From Thermosporothrix hazakensis (GTDB taxonomy: Bacteria > Chloroflexota > Ktedonobacteria > Ktedonobacterales > Ktedonobacteraceae), in NCBI RefSeq assembly GCF_003253565.1, contig NZ_QKUF01000006.1, forward strand, positions 124,001-188,000: DNA of 64,000 nucleotides, in the 5' to 3' direction. The notes beneath the pieces were generated by a model. The model searched no databases and was not told the DNA's origin. It saw nothing but the letters and a program-made list of their open reading frames with translations. Of this stretch, positions 16,754-25,890 are shown one piece after another. The translations under genes were made by a program, and so were the position numbers. How positions within the stretch are numbered: the stretch's first letter is position 1; each line of letters opens with the position of its first letter.

Positions 16754-18418
16754 ATGTTGTTAACTGTTCAGAATTTGAGCAAGTCGTATGGGGCAATCAC
16801 GATCTTGCAGGATGTGTCATTTGTTGTCAATGCAGGTCAGCATATAGGGCTTGTTGGTCCGAATGGCGTGGGGAAATCGACGCTACTCCGTTTGCTCATG
16901 CGGCAAGAGGAGCCGGACGAGGGCTCTATCACTTATGGACCTTCTGTTGAGGTTGGCTACCTGCCTCAGACGACCCCCGATTTTTATGGCCAGAGCATCG
17001 ATGATCTGATTTATGAGTCGCTTGGCAGCTTGCGTCGCCTGGAAGAGCGGATGCACGCGCTTGAGGCTGAGATGACGGTTGCGGACGAGCAAAGGCTTGC
17101 GGAGCTGCTGGAAGAATACAGCCAGGTGACGACGCGCTTTCAGGATCAGGGAGGCTATGAGCTCGATCATAAGATCTCCACTATTCTGGATGGGTTACGC
17201 CTTTCCTATCTGCCGCGTGATCGGGATGTAAGCACCCTTTCAGGCGGCGAACGCGCGCGGGTTGGGCTGGCGGCGTTGCTGCTTCGTGCTCCAGATATTG
17301 TGTTGTTCGACGAGCCGACAAACCATCTGGATGTCACGTCGTTGGAATGGCTTGAGAGCTACCTTGCGGCCTATCATGGAGCGGCATTGATCGTTTCACA
17401 TGATCGCCAGTTTTTGAATCGAGCTGTGAATGCGATTTTTGAGCTTGATGAATATAAAAGAACCATCAAGACATATGTCGGTAATTATGACGCCTATGTC
17501 GAGCAAAAGGCGGCAGATAGGCAGAAGTGGCAGGAAGATTATGAGCAACAACAGGAAGAGATAAAGGAGCTGCGCAAGCGGATCAAGGAGAAGGGGAAGC
17601 ATATCGGGCATAGCTATCGACCGAGGCGAGATAACGATAAGTTCGCGGTGCATTTCTTTTCACAGCGCGTCGATAAGGCGGTTTCTCGTGATATTCATGA
17701 GGCGGAGGAGCGCCTGAAGCGGATCGAGGAGAATCCTGTCCCCAAGCCGCCCGAACTGGTGCGCGTCACTTCATACTTTAAATCGAAGCCGATGGAGTCA
17801 CAGGAGGTGATCCGGTTTGAGGGGGTTGGTAAGCAGTTCGATGGGCGTCTGTTGTTTCGCGATCTTACAGCAAGCATCGGGCCGCGGGCGCGCATTACGC
17901 TTGTTGGTCCAAATGGGATCGGTAAAACCACGCTCTTCAAGCTCATTCTGGGCCTTGAGCGGCCTGATATGGGCTCGATCAGTGTGGCTCCAGGAGCGCG
18001 TATCGGTTATCTTCCTCAGGAACCGGATTCGCTCGATCTGAAGAAGACGGTGCTTGAGAGCTATCGCGAGGGACAGGTAGGTTTTGAGGGTGAGCTGATT
18101 GGCAAGCTTATCGGGTATGGGCTGTTCAGGCTGGAAGATATGCAAAAACAGATAGGACAGCTCAGTATCGGCCAGCGGCGCAAACTGGAAATCGCTCGCT
18201 TGATGGCGACTGATCCTAATGTGTTGTTGCTGGATGAGCCCACCAACTTTATCAGCCTTGATGTGTTGGAGGCTTTTGAGGAAGCAATTGTCAGCTTTCC
18301 GGGCCCGGTGCTGGTGATCTCACATGATCGCTGGTTTTTACAGCGCTTTGGAGGTGAAACCTGGACGATTGCCGAGCAGCGGGTTTCGCGTCAGGAGGCC
18401 GTATCGGTGCTTGAGTAG
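16754..18418 (+). CDS. ABC-F family ribosomal ATPase
   Basis: A 554-residue soluble protein with two ABC ATPase domains and no membrane domain. Domain 1: Walker A GPNGVGKST (about 36-44), signature LSGGERARVGLAALLL, Walker B IVLFDEPTNHLD. A charged interdomain linker (about 245-330, with QQQEEIKELRKRIKEKGKHI) follows. Domain 2: GPNGIGKTT, degenerate signature LSIGQRRKLEIARLM and VLLLDEPTNFISLD. ABC-F proteins act on the ribosome, either protecting it from antibiotics bound near the peptidyl-transferase centre or as translation factors. The long leader with a masked ribosome site favours the resistance type. Phe replaces His of the usual EPTNHLD in domain 2. Confidence 0.92.
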   Translation: MLLTVQNLSKSYGAITILQDVSFVVNAGQHIGLVGPNGVGKSTLLRLLMRQEEPDEGSITYGPSVEVGYLPQTTPDFYGQSIDDLIYESLGSLRRLEERMHALEAEMTVADEQRLAELLEEYSQVTTRFQDQGGYELDHKISTILDGLRLSYLPRDRDVSTLSGGERARVGLAALLLRAPDIVLFDEPTNHLDVTSLEWLESYLAAYHGAALIVSHDRQFLNRAVNAIFELDEYKRTIKTYVGNYDAYVEQKAADRQKWQEDYEQQQEEIKELRKRIKEKGKHIGHSYRPRRDNDKFAVHFFSQRVDKAVSRDIHEAEERLKRIEENPVPKPPELVRVTSYFKSKPMESQEVIRFEGVGKQFDGRLLFRDLTASIGPRARITLVGPNGIGKTTLFKLILGLERPDMGSISVAPGARIGYLPQEPDSLDLKKTVLESYREGQVGFEGELIGKLIGYGLFRLEDMQKQIGQLSIGQRRKLEIARLMATDPNVLLLDEPTNFISLDVLEAFEEAIVSFPGPVLVISHDRWFLQRFGGETWTIAEQRVSRQEAVSVLE

Positions 18419-18419
18419 A

Positions 18420-18451
18420 GGCAGGATTTCCTGCCCCTGCTCTTTTTTTAC
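18420..18451 (+). terminator. Rho-independent terminator of the ABC-F gene
   Basis: GGCAGG (18420-18425), a four-base loop, CCTGCC (18430-18435), then CCTGCTCTTTTTTT. Confidence 0.85.
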
Positions 18452-18510
18452 GGCTACTTTGTCGATTACTTATGCAGCTGGTATAAGCTCATCCTTTAGT
18501 TGAGGTGAAA

Positions 18511-18561
18511 TAGTTTGGTTTCTTCTAACTACTTGACAGAAACTAATGAATAAGGTACGAT
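18511..18561 (+). promoter_or_regulatory. marR promoter and possible operator
   Basis: TTGACA (18533-18538), 17 bp, TACGAT (18556-18561). The half-sites TAGTTT (18511-18516), AACTA (18527-18531) and AAACTA (18540-18545) flank and overlap the -35 box, giving inverted repeats that could bind the MarR product. Confidence 0.5.
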
Positions 18562-18611
18562 TCTTTATACAGTATCGATGATCGTAGGCTCGGTTGCTTA
18601 AGGAGTCGTAT

Positions 18612-19067
18612 ATGAATCCCCGTTCTGTGGATGAGCTTATACACCTGTATCATGCTGTGCTACGTATGATGCAGCGTCCCACGCTTCAAGATTGGCTGGC
18701 GCTTGATATTACGCTGGCACAGATGAAGATGCTTTTGTTGCTCTTCCATGAACGTTCGCTCCCTGTCAGTGAGGCGGCTCAGGCCCTCGGGGTGAGCGCT
18801 CCGACAGCAAGCCAGCAGATCGATCGACTTGTACAGGCTGGACTGGTGCAGCGTATTGAATCTTCGCTCGATCGGCGCTATACGCTGGTTTCATTAACTT
18901 CGGCTGGTGAACAGCTTATCAGCAATCTGCGGCAAGGGCAGAAGGAGCATGTAGGGCAGTGGATAGAGTCGCTAGGGAGCGACGAGCGGCAGCAGCTCTG
19001 TATGGCGCTTGAGGTGCTGGTGCGCTTGCTGACGCCAGCGAACGACGAGACAAAGCAGGACCAGTAG
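18612..19067 (+). CDS. MarR family transcriptional regulator
   Basis: A 151-residue winged-helix regulator. The DNA-binding part reads LPVSEAAQALGVSAPTASQQIDRLVQAGLV, followed by the wing SSLDRRYTLVSLTSAGEQLI with the conserved D-R-R typical of MarR proteins. The flanking helices form the dimer domain. I start at the ATG at 18612 with AAGGAG in front. It lies between the ABC-F gene and asnB, both in the same direction but each with its own signals, so the regulated gene is uncertain; its own promoter carries inverted half-sites. Confidence 0.9.
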   Translation: MNPRSVDELIHLYHAVLRMMQRPTLQDWLALDITLAQMKMLLLLFHERSLPVSEAAQALGVSAPTASQQIDRLVQAGLVQRIESSLDRRYTLVSLTSAGEQLISNLRQGQKEHVGQWIESLGSDERQQLCMALEVLVRLLTPANDETKQDQ

Positions 19068-19218
19068 AAAGATCGGCGAAGGAGCGGCGATCTGATACAC
19101 TCAGGGAAGAGAAGGAATATTATGTTGACTGAAGCATTTTCTACTTCTTAGAAGTGTTTACTCTATTTCTCCCTTTCTATTCTTCTTCATATTTTTTTCT
19201 CTTCGCGATTGGCAGTCT

Positions 19219-19279
19219 GGATAGCGCGAACTATCCGTGTGGGAGGCTGTCGAACCTACATAAGCTCGTCAGGACGAGC
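19219..19279 (+). promoter_or_regulatory. Structured leader of asnB
   Basis: The region before asnB contains two compact perfect hairpins: GGATAG-CGCGAA-CTATCC (19219-19236) and GCTCGT-CAGG-ACGAGC (19264-19279). They may be part of a structured 5' leader. I do not recognise a known riboswitch class. Low confidence in function. Confidence 0.35.
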
Positions 19280-19326
19280 GTTACGAAAAGAGAGCTTGTA
19301 GAGAGACTGTAAGAAAGGATGAGATT

Positions 19327-21159
19327 ATGTGTGGAATTGCAGGCTGGATTGACTGGGAACGAGATCTCAGACAGCAGCATGAAATGCTTGAACGGATGGT
19401 CTGTACCCTGGAACCCCGAGGCCCGGACGCAGGCGGTACCTGGCTTTCCCAGCATGCCGCGCTGGCTCACCGCCGCTTGATCGTGATCGACCCTGCCGGT
19501 GGCAAGCAGCCGATGCACTACGCAGTTCACGGCCATAAGTATGTTATCACTTATAATGGAGAAATCTACAATTTTCGTGAACTCCGCAGTGAGCTGGAAA
19601 CCCTCGGCCACACCTTTAAAACGCATTCCGACACTGAAGTTATACTGCATGCCTATGATGAGTGGGGGACCGATTTCCTTGATCGCCTGAATGGTATCTT
19701 CGCTATTGCTCTCTGGGATGAGCCGAAGCGCACTTTGTTGCTTGCGCGCGACCCGCTCGGGGTCAAGCCGCTCTTCTATGCACAGCGTGGGAGTGCGCTT
19801 CTCTTTGGTTCGGAACTCAAGGCACTGCTTGCAAACCCGCTTGTGAAGCCAGAAGTGGATAGCGAGGGGCTGAATGAGTTGTTCGGGCTGGTGAACACGC
19901 CAGGACAGACCGTCTTTCGCGATGTGAAGCAGCTTCGTGCGGGATATGCGATGCTGCATAGCCCTGAGCAGACGCGAATCTGGCAGTTCTGGAAGTTGCA
20001 GAGCGCTCCGCATACCGATGATGTGGATACGACAGTTGAACGCTTGCGTTCGCTGCTTCAGGATACCGTGAAGCGCCAGCTCATCGCTGATGTGCCGGTC
20101 GTCTCACTGTTGTCGGGCGGGCTCGATTCCAGTGGTATTACCGGACTGGCACAGCGTTTCTTCAAGCAGGAAGGAAAAACGCTGCATAGCTATTCGATTG
20201 ATTTTGTAGAGAGTGCGCAGCATTTCCACGGAAGCTTGATTCGGCCAAGCCTTGATACGCCATTTATACAGCAGATGGTTGATTATTTAGGGACAGAGCA
20301 CCACAATATCGTGGTTGATAATGAAGCATTACTGGAAAACGCACTCGTTCCTATGTATGCGCATGATCGGCCTGGCATGGGGCAGATGAGCACATCGCTC
20401 TACCTCTTGTTCAAGGCCATCAAGTCTCAGGCGACTGTTGCTCTCTCGGGCGAGTCTGCTGATGAGGTGTTTGGCGGCTATCCCTGGTTCCATCATGAAG
20501 AAGCTATAAAGGCAGATACGTTCCCGTGGATGGCGCTGCGAGGACGTCAGGCAAATCTGGGACAGATTTCGCTCTTCTCGCCTGCTCTCGAAGCGCGGCT
20601 GAAGCTGTCTGAGTATCGTAAGCAGCGGTATGAAGAGGCACTGGCAGAAGTGCCACGCCTGCCAGGTGAGGACGCGGAGAATGCTCGTATGCGCGAGATA
20701 TTCTACCTGAATCTGACGCATTTTCTACCGTTGCTGCTTGATCGAAAGGACCGAATGAGCATGGCGGCGGGTGTCGAGGTGCGTGTCCCCTTCTGCGATA
20801 AGCGCATTGTCGAGTATGTCTGGAATATTCCCTGGAAGATGAAGACTATTGATGGACAGGAGAAGGGCATTCTGCGTCGTGCGCTGGCCGACGTATTGCC
20901 GGAAGAGGTGCGGAAACGCAAGAAGAGCGCCTATCCTTCCACCTTCCATCCCGGGTATGTGCAGGGAATTCAGCAGCGTTTGAGCCAGGTACTCGATAAT
21001 CCTGAAGCGCCGCTGCTCTCGTTGGTGAACGTGCCGCTGGTTCGTCGTCTGGTTGAAATGCCTGCGGAGAACTTCCAGAGCGATATGGGCCCGGCATTCC
21101 TGGAATACCTGCTGCAAACGAATGCCTGGTTGGACTCCTACCATGTGACCATTGTCTGA
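19327..21159 (+). CDS. asnB: Asparagine synthase (glutamine-hydrolysing)
   Basis: A 610-residue two-domain enzyme that transfers glutamine nitrogen to aspartate. The protein begins MCGIAGW, so Cys2 becomes the N-terminal nucleophile of the glutaminase after Met removal; YNGEIYNFRELR and SDTEVILHAYDEWG follow in the same domain. The synthetase domain has the PP-loop SLLSGGLDSSGITG near residue 262, SGESADEVFGGYPW near 375, and the DRKDRMSMAAGVEVRVPFCD stretch near 474. It is the AsnB type with full length. An insertion with FHGSLIRPSLDTPF before the substrate helix is common in this subgroup. The gene stands alone between MarR and a sugar porter, with its own leader and terminator. Confidence 0.95.
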   Translation: MCGIAGWIDWERDLRQQHEMLERMVCTLEPRGPDAGGTWLSQHAALAHRRLIVIDPAGGKQPMHYAVHGHKYVITYNGEIYNFRELRSELETLGHTFKTHSDTEVILHAYDEWGTDFLDRLNGIFAIALWDEPKRTLLLARDPLGVKPLFYAQRGSALLFGSELKALLANPLVKPEVDSEGLNELFGLVNTPGQTVFRDVKQLRAGYAMLHSPEQTRIWQFWKLQSAPHTDDVDTTVERLRSLLQDTVKRQLIADVPVVSLLSGGLDSSGITGLAQRFFKQEGKTLHSYSIDFVESAQHFHGSLIRPSLDTPFIQQMVDYLGTEHHNIVVDNEALLENALVPMYAHDRPGMGQMSTSLYLLFKAIKSQATVALSGESADEVFGGYPWFHHEEAIKADTFPWMALRGRQANLGQISLFSPALEARLKLSEYRKQRYEEALAEVPRLPGEDAENARMREIFYLNLTHFLPLLLDRKDRMSMAAGVEVRVPFCDKRIVEYVWNIPWKMKTIDGQEKGILRRALADVLPEEVRKRKKSAYPSTFHPGYVQGIQQRLSQVLDNPEAPLLSLVNVPLVRRLVEMPAENFQSDMGPAFLEYLLQTNAWLDSYHVTIV

Positions 21160-21172
21160 TTTTCGGAAGCGA

Positions 21173-21216
21173 AGGCCGGAAAGCTTCAATCCTTTTGAGA
21201 CTTCCGGTCTTTTTTA
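21173..21216 (+). terminator. Rho-independent terminator of asnB
   Basis: AGGCCGGAA (21173-21181) pairs with TTCCGGTCT (21202-21210, one G.T), followed by TTTTTT. Confidence 0.8.
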
Positions 21217-21394
21217 TTTCTGCTGTTTTTGTCGCGTAAGAAAGCGAGCTGACAGGTGGTGTTGAGATGATAGCTATAGTGAAGATAGGAAACCATTTTT
21301 CCTGGAAGAATGCAAGTGGGCATGGCAGATGTTCAGAAGTGAGAGCGAATGCGAGAATAGAAAATGCTTTATTCATAGTGGAGGCAAAAACACA

Positions 21395-22771
21395 ATGAGT
21401 AGAAATGTAACCCGGCCTGCTCGTACTGAACGACCCATATCTGCGACTTTTGTGGCGCTGGTGGCCGCGCTTGGTGGGCTGCTTTTCGGTTATGATACGG
21501 GAGTCGTTTCGGGGGCTTTGCTCTTTCTCAAAGACACGTTTCATTTATCGTCTGGACAGCAGGAGATTGCGGTCAGTTCTGTGCTTGTTGGTGCGATTAT
21601 AGGTGCGCTTGGCGCAGGACAAATAAATAACATATTGGGACGACGCAAAACATTGTTACTACTGGGTGTCGTGTTTACTATTGGTGCAATACTGATTGCT
21701 GTCGCCCCGAACTTTCCCTTCTTCCTTGTCTGGCGTGTCATCATTGGGCTGGCTATTGGAGCGGCTGCAAGTGTGGTGCCGGTTTATATTTCGGAGATGT
21801 CGCCACCAAAGTCGCGCGGCGCTCTGGTTTCACTGAACCAGTTAGCGGTTACACTGGGTATCGCTATCTCATACTGGGCTGATCTGGGCTTTGCTCGCGC
21901 CAATCTGGGGTGGCGTCCGATGTTTGCGACATCCGCTCTACCTGGCATCTTTCTCTTTCTGGGTATGCTGATGAGCCCGGAAACACCGCGCTGGCTTGCC
22001 AGCAAAGGGCGCTGGACGGATGCCGAACGAGTGTTGAGGCGTATCAAAGGTATAGATCCTGAAAGAGGTATAGCAGAGATTCATCAATCCTTGCTTGAGG
22101 AGGAGCAGCGGGCTATAGGGGCAGGAGAGCTCTTCAAACCTGGCCTGAGACGTGCGTTGCTGGTCGGGATGGGGATTGCAGCTATACAGCAGCTTGTTGG
22201 TATCAATACTGTGATTTATTATGCACCGACTATCTTTCAAGCGGCGGGAGCCCCTAGTGCAAGCAGTGCAATTCTGGCAACGAGTATTGTTGGAGTTGTC
22301 AATGTCCTGGCTACTATCGTTTCGCTCTTTCTCGTCGATCGCTTGGGGAGGCGCCCCCTGTTGCTCATCGGCACAGCGGCTCTTGCGGTCGTCTTGTTCT
22401 TCATGGGACTCTTCTTTACACCGCAGTTTGCCGCCCATGTGCGCGTGCTGATTCTCGTTGCGCTGATCTGCTACATTATTGCCTTCGCGATCAGCCTGGG
22501 ACCGGTTTTCTGGCTGATGAGTGCGGAAATCTTCCCGACGCGTGTGCGAGCCATTGGCGCGAGCCTTTGTTCATTTACGAACTGGTTGTTAAACTTTGTT
22601 GTGAGTATCAGCTTTCTTTCACTTGTGAATGCAATCGGCCAAACGTGGACTTTCTGGATTTACGCGATTCTCAGTGTGCTTGGTTTCATTTTTTGTTTAA
22701 AGCTCGTTCCCGAGACGAAGGGACGAACGCTGGAACAGATCGAGCATTACTGGATGCATGGGCCTCGCTGA
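21395..22771 (+). CDS. Sugar porter family MFS transporter
   Basis: A 458-residue, 12-span sugar:H+ symporter of the XylE/AraE/GalP type. Diagnostic motifs: GGLLFGYDTGVVSGALLFL in TM1, GRRKTLLLLG after TM2, RVIIGLAIGAAASVVPVYISEM with PPKSRGALVSLNQL in TM4-5, QQLVGINTVIYYAPTIF in TM7, DRLGRRPLLL after TM8, and the C-terminal LVPETKGRTLEQIE. It imports a pentose or hexose. I chose the ATG at 21395 with GTGGAGG upstream; a longer frame adds an unlikely Cys-rich tail. The sugar cannot be told from sequence, and no sugar-metabolism genes adjoin it. Confidence 0.93.
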   Translation: MSRNVTRPARTERPISATFVALVAALGGLLFGYDTGVVSGALLFLKDTFHLSSGQQEIAVSSVLVGAIIGALGAGQINNILGRRKTLLLLGVVFTIGAILIAVAPNFPFFLVWRVIIGLAIGAAASVVPVYISEMSPPKSRGALVSLNQLAVTLGIAISYWADLGFARANLGWRPMFATSALPGIFLFLGMLMSPETPRWLASKGRWTDAERVLRRIKGIDPERGIAEIHQSLLEEEQRAIGAGELFKPGLRRALLVGMGIAAIQQLVGINTVIYYAPTIFQAAGAPSASSAILATSIVGVVNVLATIVSLFLVDRLGRRPLLLIGTAALAVVLFFMGLFFTPQFAAHVRVLILVALICYIIAFAISLGPVFWLMSAEIFPTRVRAIGASLCSFTNWLLNFVVSISFLSLVNAIGQTWTFWIYAILSVLGFIFCLKLVPETKGRTLEQIEHYWMHGPR

Positions 22772-22804
22772 AACCTGTCTTCTTGCTATGGCGGTGGAAT
22801 GTAA

Positions 22805-23950
22805 TTATCCGCTTGCGTTTTCAGATCGTTCAAGGCCGAGCTGCTGACGGATTTCAAGCGAGCGTATTACTGCATCTCGGGTCAGCATGCCAACAAGCTG
22901 CCCATTCTCGAGCACAGGGAGCTGGTTGACGTCCTGACGAGACATGAGTGGAAGTGCATCTTTGATACCGTGTTGGGGGGTCACCGTGTGAAGTTGCTCT
23001 ACAGGCTTCATGACAAGGCCCACGGGGATACGCTCCCAATCGTCACGAGGGACACGTTGAATGTCCTTGAGGGTAATAAGGCCGACAAAGCGATCAGCCT
23101 GCATTACGGGTGCACTGCGTAACCCTTGTGGAAGAATATACTCGTCAATGAGTCTGCGAAGCGATATATTTGCAGGAACGGTAATCGGATCTTTTTTCAT
23201 GAATTCTCCTACTGTCGCTCCTTGTACCAGTGTGTCGAGCGTGGCCTGACTGCGTGAAGCATGCGCGGCTGTGAGCAGGAACCAGCCAATAAAGCCAAGC
23301 CAGATCCCGTTGAATGGGTCACGCGAAAAGAAGAAGATCCATATGCCGACGAGAATAAAGAGGTAGGCGATGAACGCACCCACGCGTGTTGCAATTTGTG
23401 TGGCCCTGTAGGCGCTTCCCGTCGCCTTCCAGACGATCGAACGGAGCACGCGCCCGCCGTCCAGCGGAAAGCCCGGGAGCAGATTGAAGACGCCTAGCAG
23501 TATGTTTGCTAATCCCAGATAGGCCAGCATCGGCACAAACGGCGAGTGTGCTCCACGAAACAGGTAGAAGAGCCCGTAACAGATCGCGCCGATAATCAGG
23601 CTGACGAGCGGGCCAACGACGGCCATCAGAAACTCTGTGCCGGGGGAATGGGGCTCCTCCTGGATGTTGCTGACGCCGCCGAAAATGAAGAGGACAATAT
23701 TTCGGACGGGTAAGCCTCGCGAGCGAGCAACCAGGGAATGTGCCATCTCGTGGAGCACGACGGAGACAAAGAGCAGGAGTGAGGCGATCAGTCCCAAAAA
23801 CAGGTACGAGATGATTGACTGACCGGGATAAAGGGCGGGAAACCAGCCAAATGCCAGCGAAAATGTCAGCAGGAAAAGGATAATAAACCAGCTAAAGTGA
23901 ATATAAAGGGTAAGTCCTGCGATAGTGCCAATGCGAAATGATCCGGGCAT
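22805..23950 (-). CDS. Site-2 protease (M50) with CBS domain pair
   Basis: A 381-residue membrane-embedded zinc protease related to SpoIVFB/Rip3. The active-site helix contains HEMAHSLVARSRG (zinc ligands H67 and H71, catalytic E68), and the second motif NLLPGFPLDGGRVLRS near residue 165 supplies the third ligand, Asp. About six hydrophobic spans precede a C-terminal pair of CBS domains (about 250-375), which usually bind adenine nucleotides and regulate the protease. Such enzymes cut membrane-bound anti-sigma factors or similar substrates. No substrate candidate is next to it. Gene end faces the sugar porter 33 bp away. Confidence 0.92.
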   Translation of the reverse strand: MPGSFRIGTIAGLTLYIHFSWFIILFLLTFSLAFGWFPALYPGQSIISYLFLGLIASLLLFVSVVLHEMAHSLVARSRGLPVRNIVLFIFGGVSNIQEEPHSPGTEFLMAVVGPLVSLIIGAICYGLFYLFRGAHSPFVPMLAYLGLANILLGVFNLLPGFPLDGGRVLRSIVWKATGSAYRATQIATRVGAFIAYLFILVGIWIFFFSRDPFNGIWLGFIGWFLLTAAHASRSQATLDTLVQGATVGEFMKKDPITVPANISLRRLIDEYILPQGLRSAPVMQADRFVGLITLKDIQRVPRDDWERIPVGLVMKPVEQLHTVTPQHGIKDALPLMSRQDVNQLPVLENGQLVGMLTRDAVIRSLEIRQQLGLERSENASG

Positions 23951-24432
23951 AGAAAAACTCCTTTGTTGAGCTTATGCACTTTTTCTCCTGTCGTCATTAT
24001 ACTCATTGAGGTATGATGCATGGGATCATTCGAGAGCAGATCGATTCGCTTTGCCCTTCATTGCATAAGAAATCACAATGCCTGAGTGAAGAGGAGTCGT
24101 TTCACCAGCATAGACAATGCATCTATAGCGTAATCATAGGAGTGCGATGAGCCACCATGCAGGGCAATTGCTTCTGATCCCCTGCTTTTGTGGCTGTGAT
24201 ACCAACTGCCTGCACTATTTTCAGCCCGCTGTCATCGCCGTCGATAGCAAGCAACATTGAGGAGAAAGCTCGATACAGCCAGCAAGCGCATAGATACGCG
24301 AGTCTGCTTTGATGATGCCCTCCTGAAATGAGAAGAAGCATTGCATCAAAGCAAGGCGCAATCCTGAGCCACTCAGGCACATGGAGAATCGAGTTGAACA
24401 AGCAATATGACATACAAACGGGTTCCTGCGAA
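23951..24432 (-). other. Intergenic stretch without a recognised gene
   Basis: About 480 bp between two minus-strand genes. A minus-strand frame of 126 codons covers 24123-24503 and overlaps the pentapeptide gene, with one stretch (SSMLLAIDGDDSGLKIVQAV) that looks protein-like, but there is no good ribosome site and no family I recognise. It could be a gene relic. The 3' part before 23950 should hold the site-2 protease promoter. Confidence 0.3.
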
Positions 24433-25764
24433 TTATGGGAATACTGGACAGGTCGTCTGTTCAAGAGGTGGTTTATGAGTTGAATGTGTGTACGCGAATC
24501 CACAAATGCTGTCTCGCAAGGTGTCGGTCTGGTTAAGCTGTTCGATACTCAGATCTGTGTGGAACAGATTCGCCTGTTGTATATTAGCGCCGGTCAGGTC
24601 TGCCTGCTGGAATGTGGCGCTGTCGAGGTTTGCCTTTCTGAGATCTGTATCCTTCAGTTTTGCATGGGTGAGATCTGCGTAGGAGAGGTCAGCTCTGGTG
24701 AGGATCGCGCCCTCAAGGTCGACTCCCTGAAGCTTTGTACTCGTCAACACGCTTTGTGACAACAGGGCTCGCTGCATCATTGCACCCGTAAAGATGGTGG
24801 AGAAAAACTGAGCATTGCGAAGATCTGCATCAGTAAGTGTTGTGTGCGAGAAGTTACTGTAAGATGCACTTACATCCGTGAGACGAGCATACTGCATGTT
24901 CGCACCTTCACATTTCGTATAGTTTAGATTTACATGTAAAAGCTCTGCATGGTTCAGGTTAGCTTTGGTGAGATTGGCCCCACTGAGATCAGCCGTGCTC
25001 AATAAGGCAGAGGTCAGATTTGCCTCGCTCAGATTCGCTCCCGAGAGGTCAGCTCGCTCTAGTTTTGCATTGGCGAGATCCGCCCGCGAAAGATCTGCTT
25101 CGCGGAGCGAAAGAATAGGCGCTTCTTTATAGATAAGGTTCGATTCATAGAGGAAAAGCACAACCTGCCCTTTGTATTCCTCGTGATGTATCTTGTCCAG
25201 GAGTCTCAGCGTGAGTAATGTGATGCTAAGCGCGCTGTGACGTGCAGGCTCGTTTGCTTGTAGCAGCCCCTCATGCGAGATCAGGTCGTAAATATTGTTC
25301 TTGAATTCCTGCAGTATTTCATTTTGTACCTGCTCTTCCTGCACTTTTACCTGAAACGTCTGTATCTCGTTCTGGGCAGTAGTAACGCTGATGGCGGCGA
25401 CGGCCAGGATGATGGGAATCGAAAAATCCTTCAGTATATCCCAGAGTGTTTTGTCGTGAAAGCCAATCCAAAGATGCCGCTTGCCAAGCCATTTGAGCAC
25501 GAAAAATAGAATGATGATAAGGGATGGAATGAAGACGACAGATAAAGACTGATAGATACGCCAGAGAACAAAGCTGATGAGCCCTATGATGAGCAAGATG
25601 ACAAGAAAAGTCAAGAGCTGCTTAGCTGCGACGATGCTGTTTAAGTATAAGAAGTCTGTTTCCTTCTTTAGCGCTTTCTTTGGCTGAATACTGAGAAGAT
25701 ATTCAGCAACGTCATCAGGATTCATTCTTTGAGCTTGTTTGTGAGTTGTCATGCGTTTCTGCAT
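24433..25764 (-). CDS. Membrane-anchored pentapeptide-repeat protein
   Basis: A 443-residue protein. Two hydrophobic helices (about 52-74 and 77-95) and a third (about 110-125) anchor it in the membrane, followed by a short helical segment with QNEIQTFQVKVQEEQVQNEI. Residues about 215-420 are made of some forty A(D/N)LxX pentapeptides (ADLSRADLANAKLERADLSG and so on), which fold as a right-handed quadrilateral beta-helix. Pentapeptide proteins can mimic DNA or act as scaffolds; this membrane-tethered form is common in Chloroflexota and cyanobacteria and has no fixed function. Start at 25764 behind AAGGAGTGATATATGC is plausible. The C-terminal tail beyond the repeats is short. Confidence 0.85.
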   Translation of the reverse strand: MQKRMTTHKQAQRMNPDDVAEYLLSIQPKKALKKETDFLYLNSIVAAKQLLTFLVILLIIGLISFVLWRIYQSLSVVFIPSLIIILFFVLKWLGKRHLWIGFHDKTLWDILKDFSIPIILAVAAISVTTAQNEIQTFQVKVQEEQVQNEILQEFKNNIYDLISHEGLLQANEPARHSALSITLLTLRLLDKIHHEEYKGQVVLFLYESNLIYKEAPILSLREADLSRADLANAKLERADLSGANLSEANLTSALLSTADLSGANLTKANLNHAELLHVNLNYTKCEGANMQYARLTDVSASYSNFSHTTLTDADLRNAQFFSTIFTGAMMQRALLSQSVLTSTKLQGVDLEGAILTRADLSYADLTHAKLKDTDLRKANLDSATFQQADLTGANIQQANLFHTDLSIEQLNQTDTLRDSICGFAYTHSTHKPPLEQTTCPVFP

Positions 25765-25890
25765 ATATCACTCCTTAGACATCATGGAAGAGGGAAGAAT
25801 GCTTTTACGCCTAACAGAGTAATAAACGTTTCCTTTTGCTCTTTCTCAAATGAGAATGAAAGGAGTTGAACAGGAGAGAAGGAAGAACCG

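Noticed and set aside
24123..24503. 126-codon minus-strand frame overlapping the pentapeptide gene
   Set aside because: Largely overlaps a well-supported gene's end and has no start signals; kept only as a possible relic.
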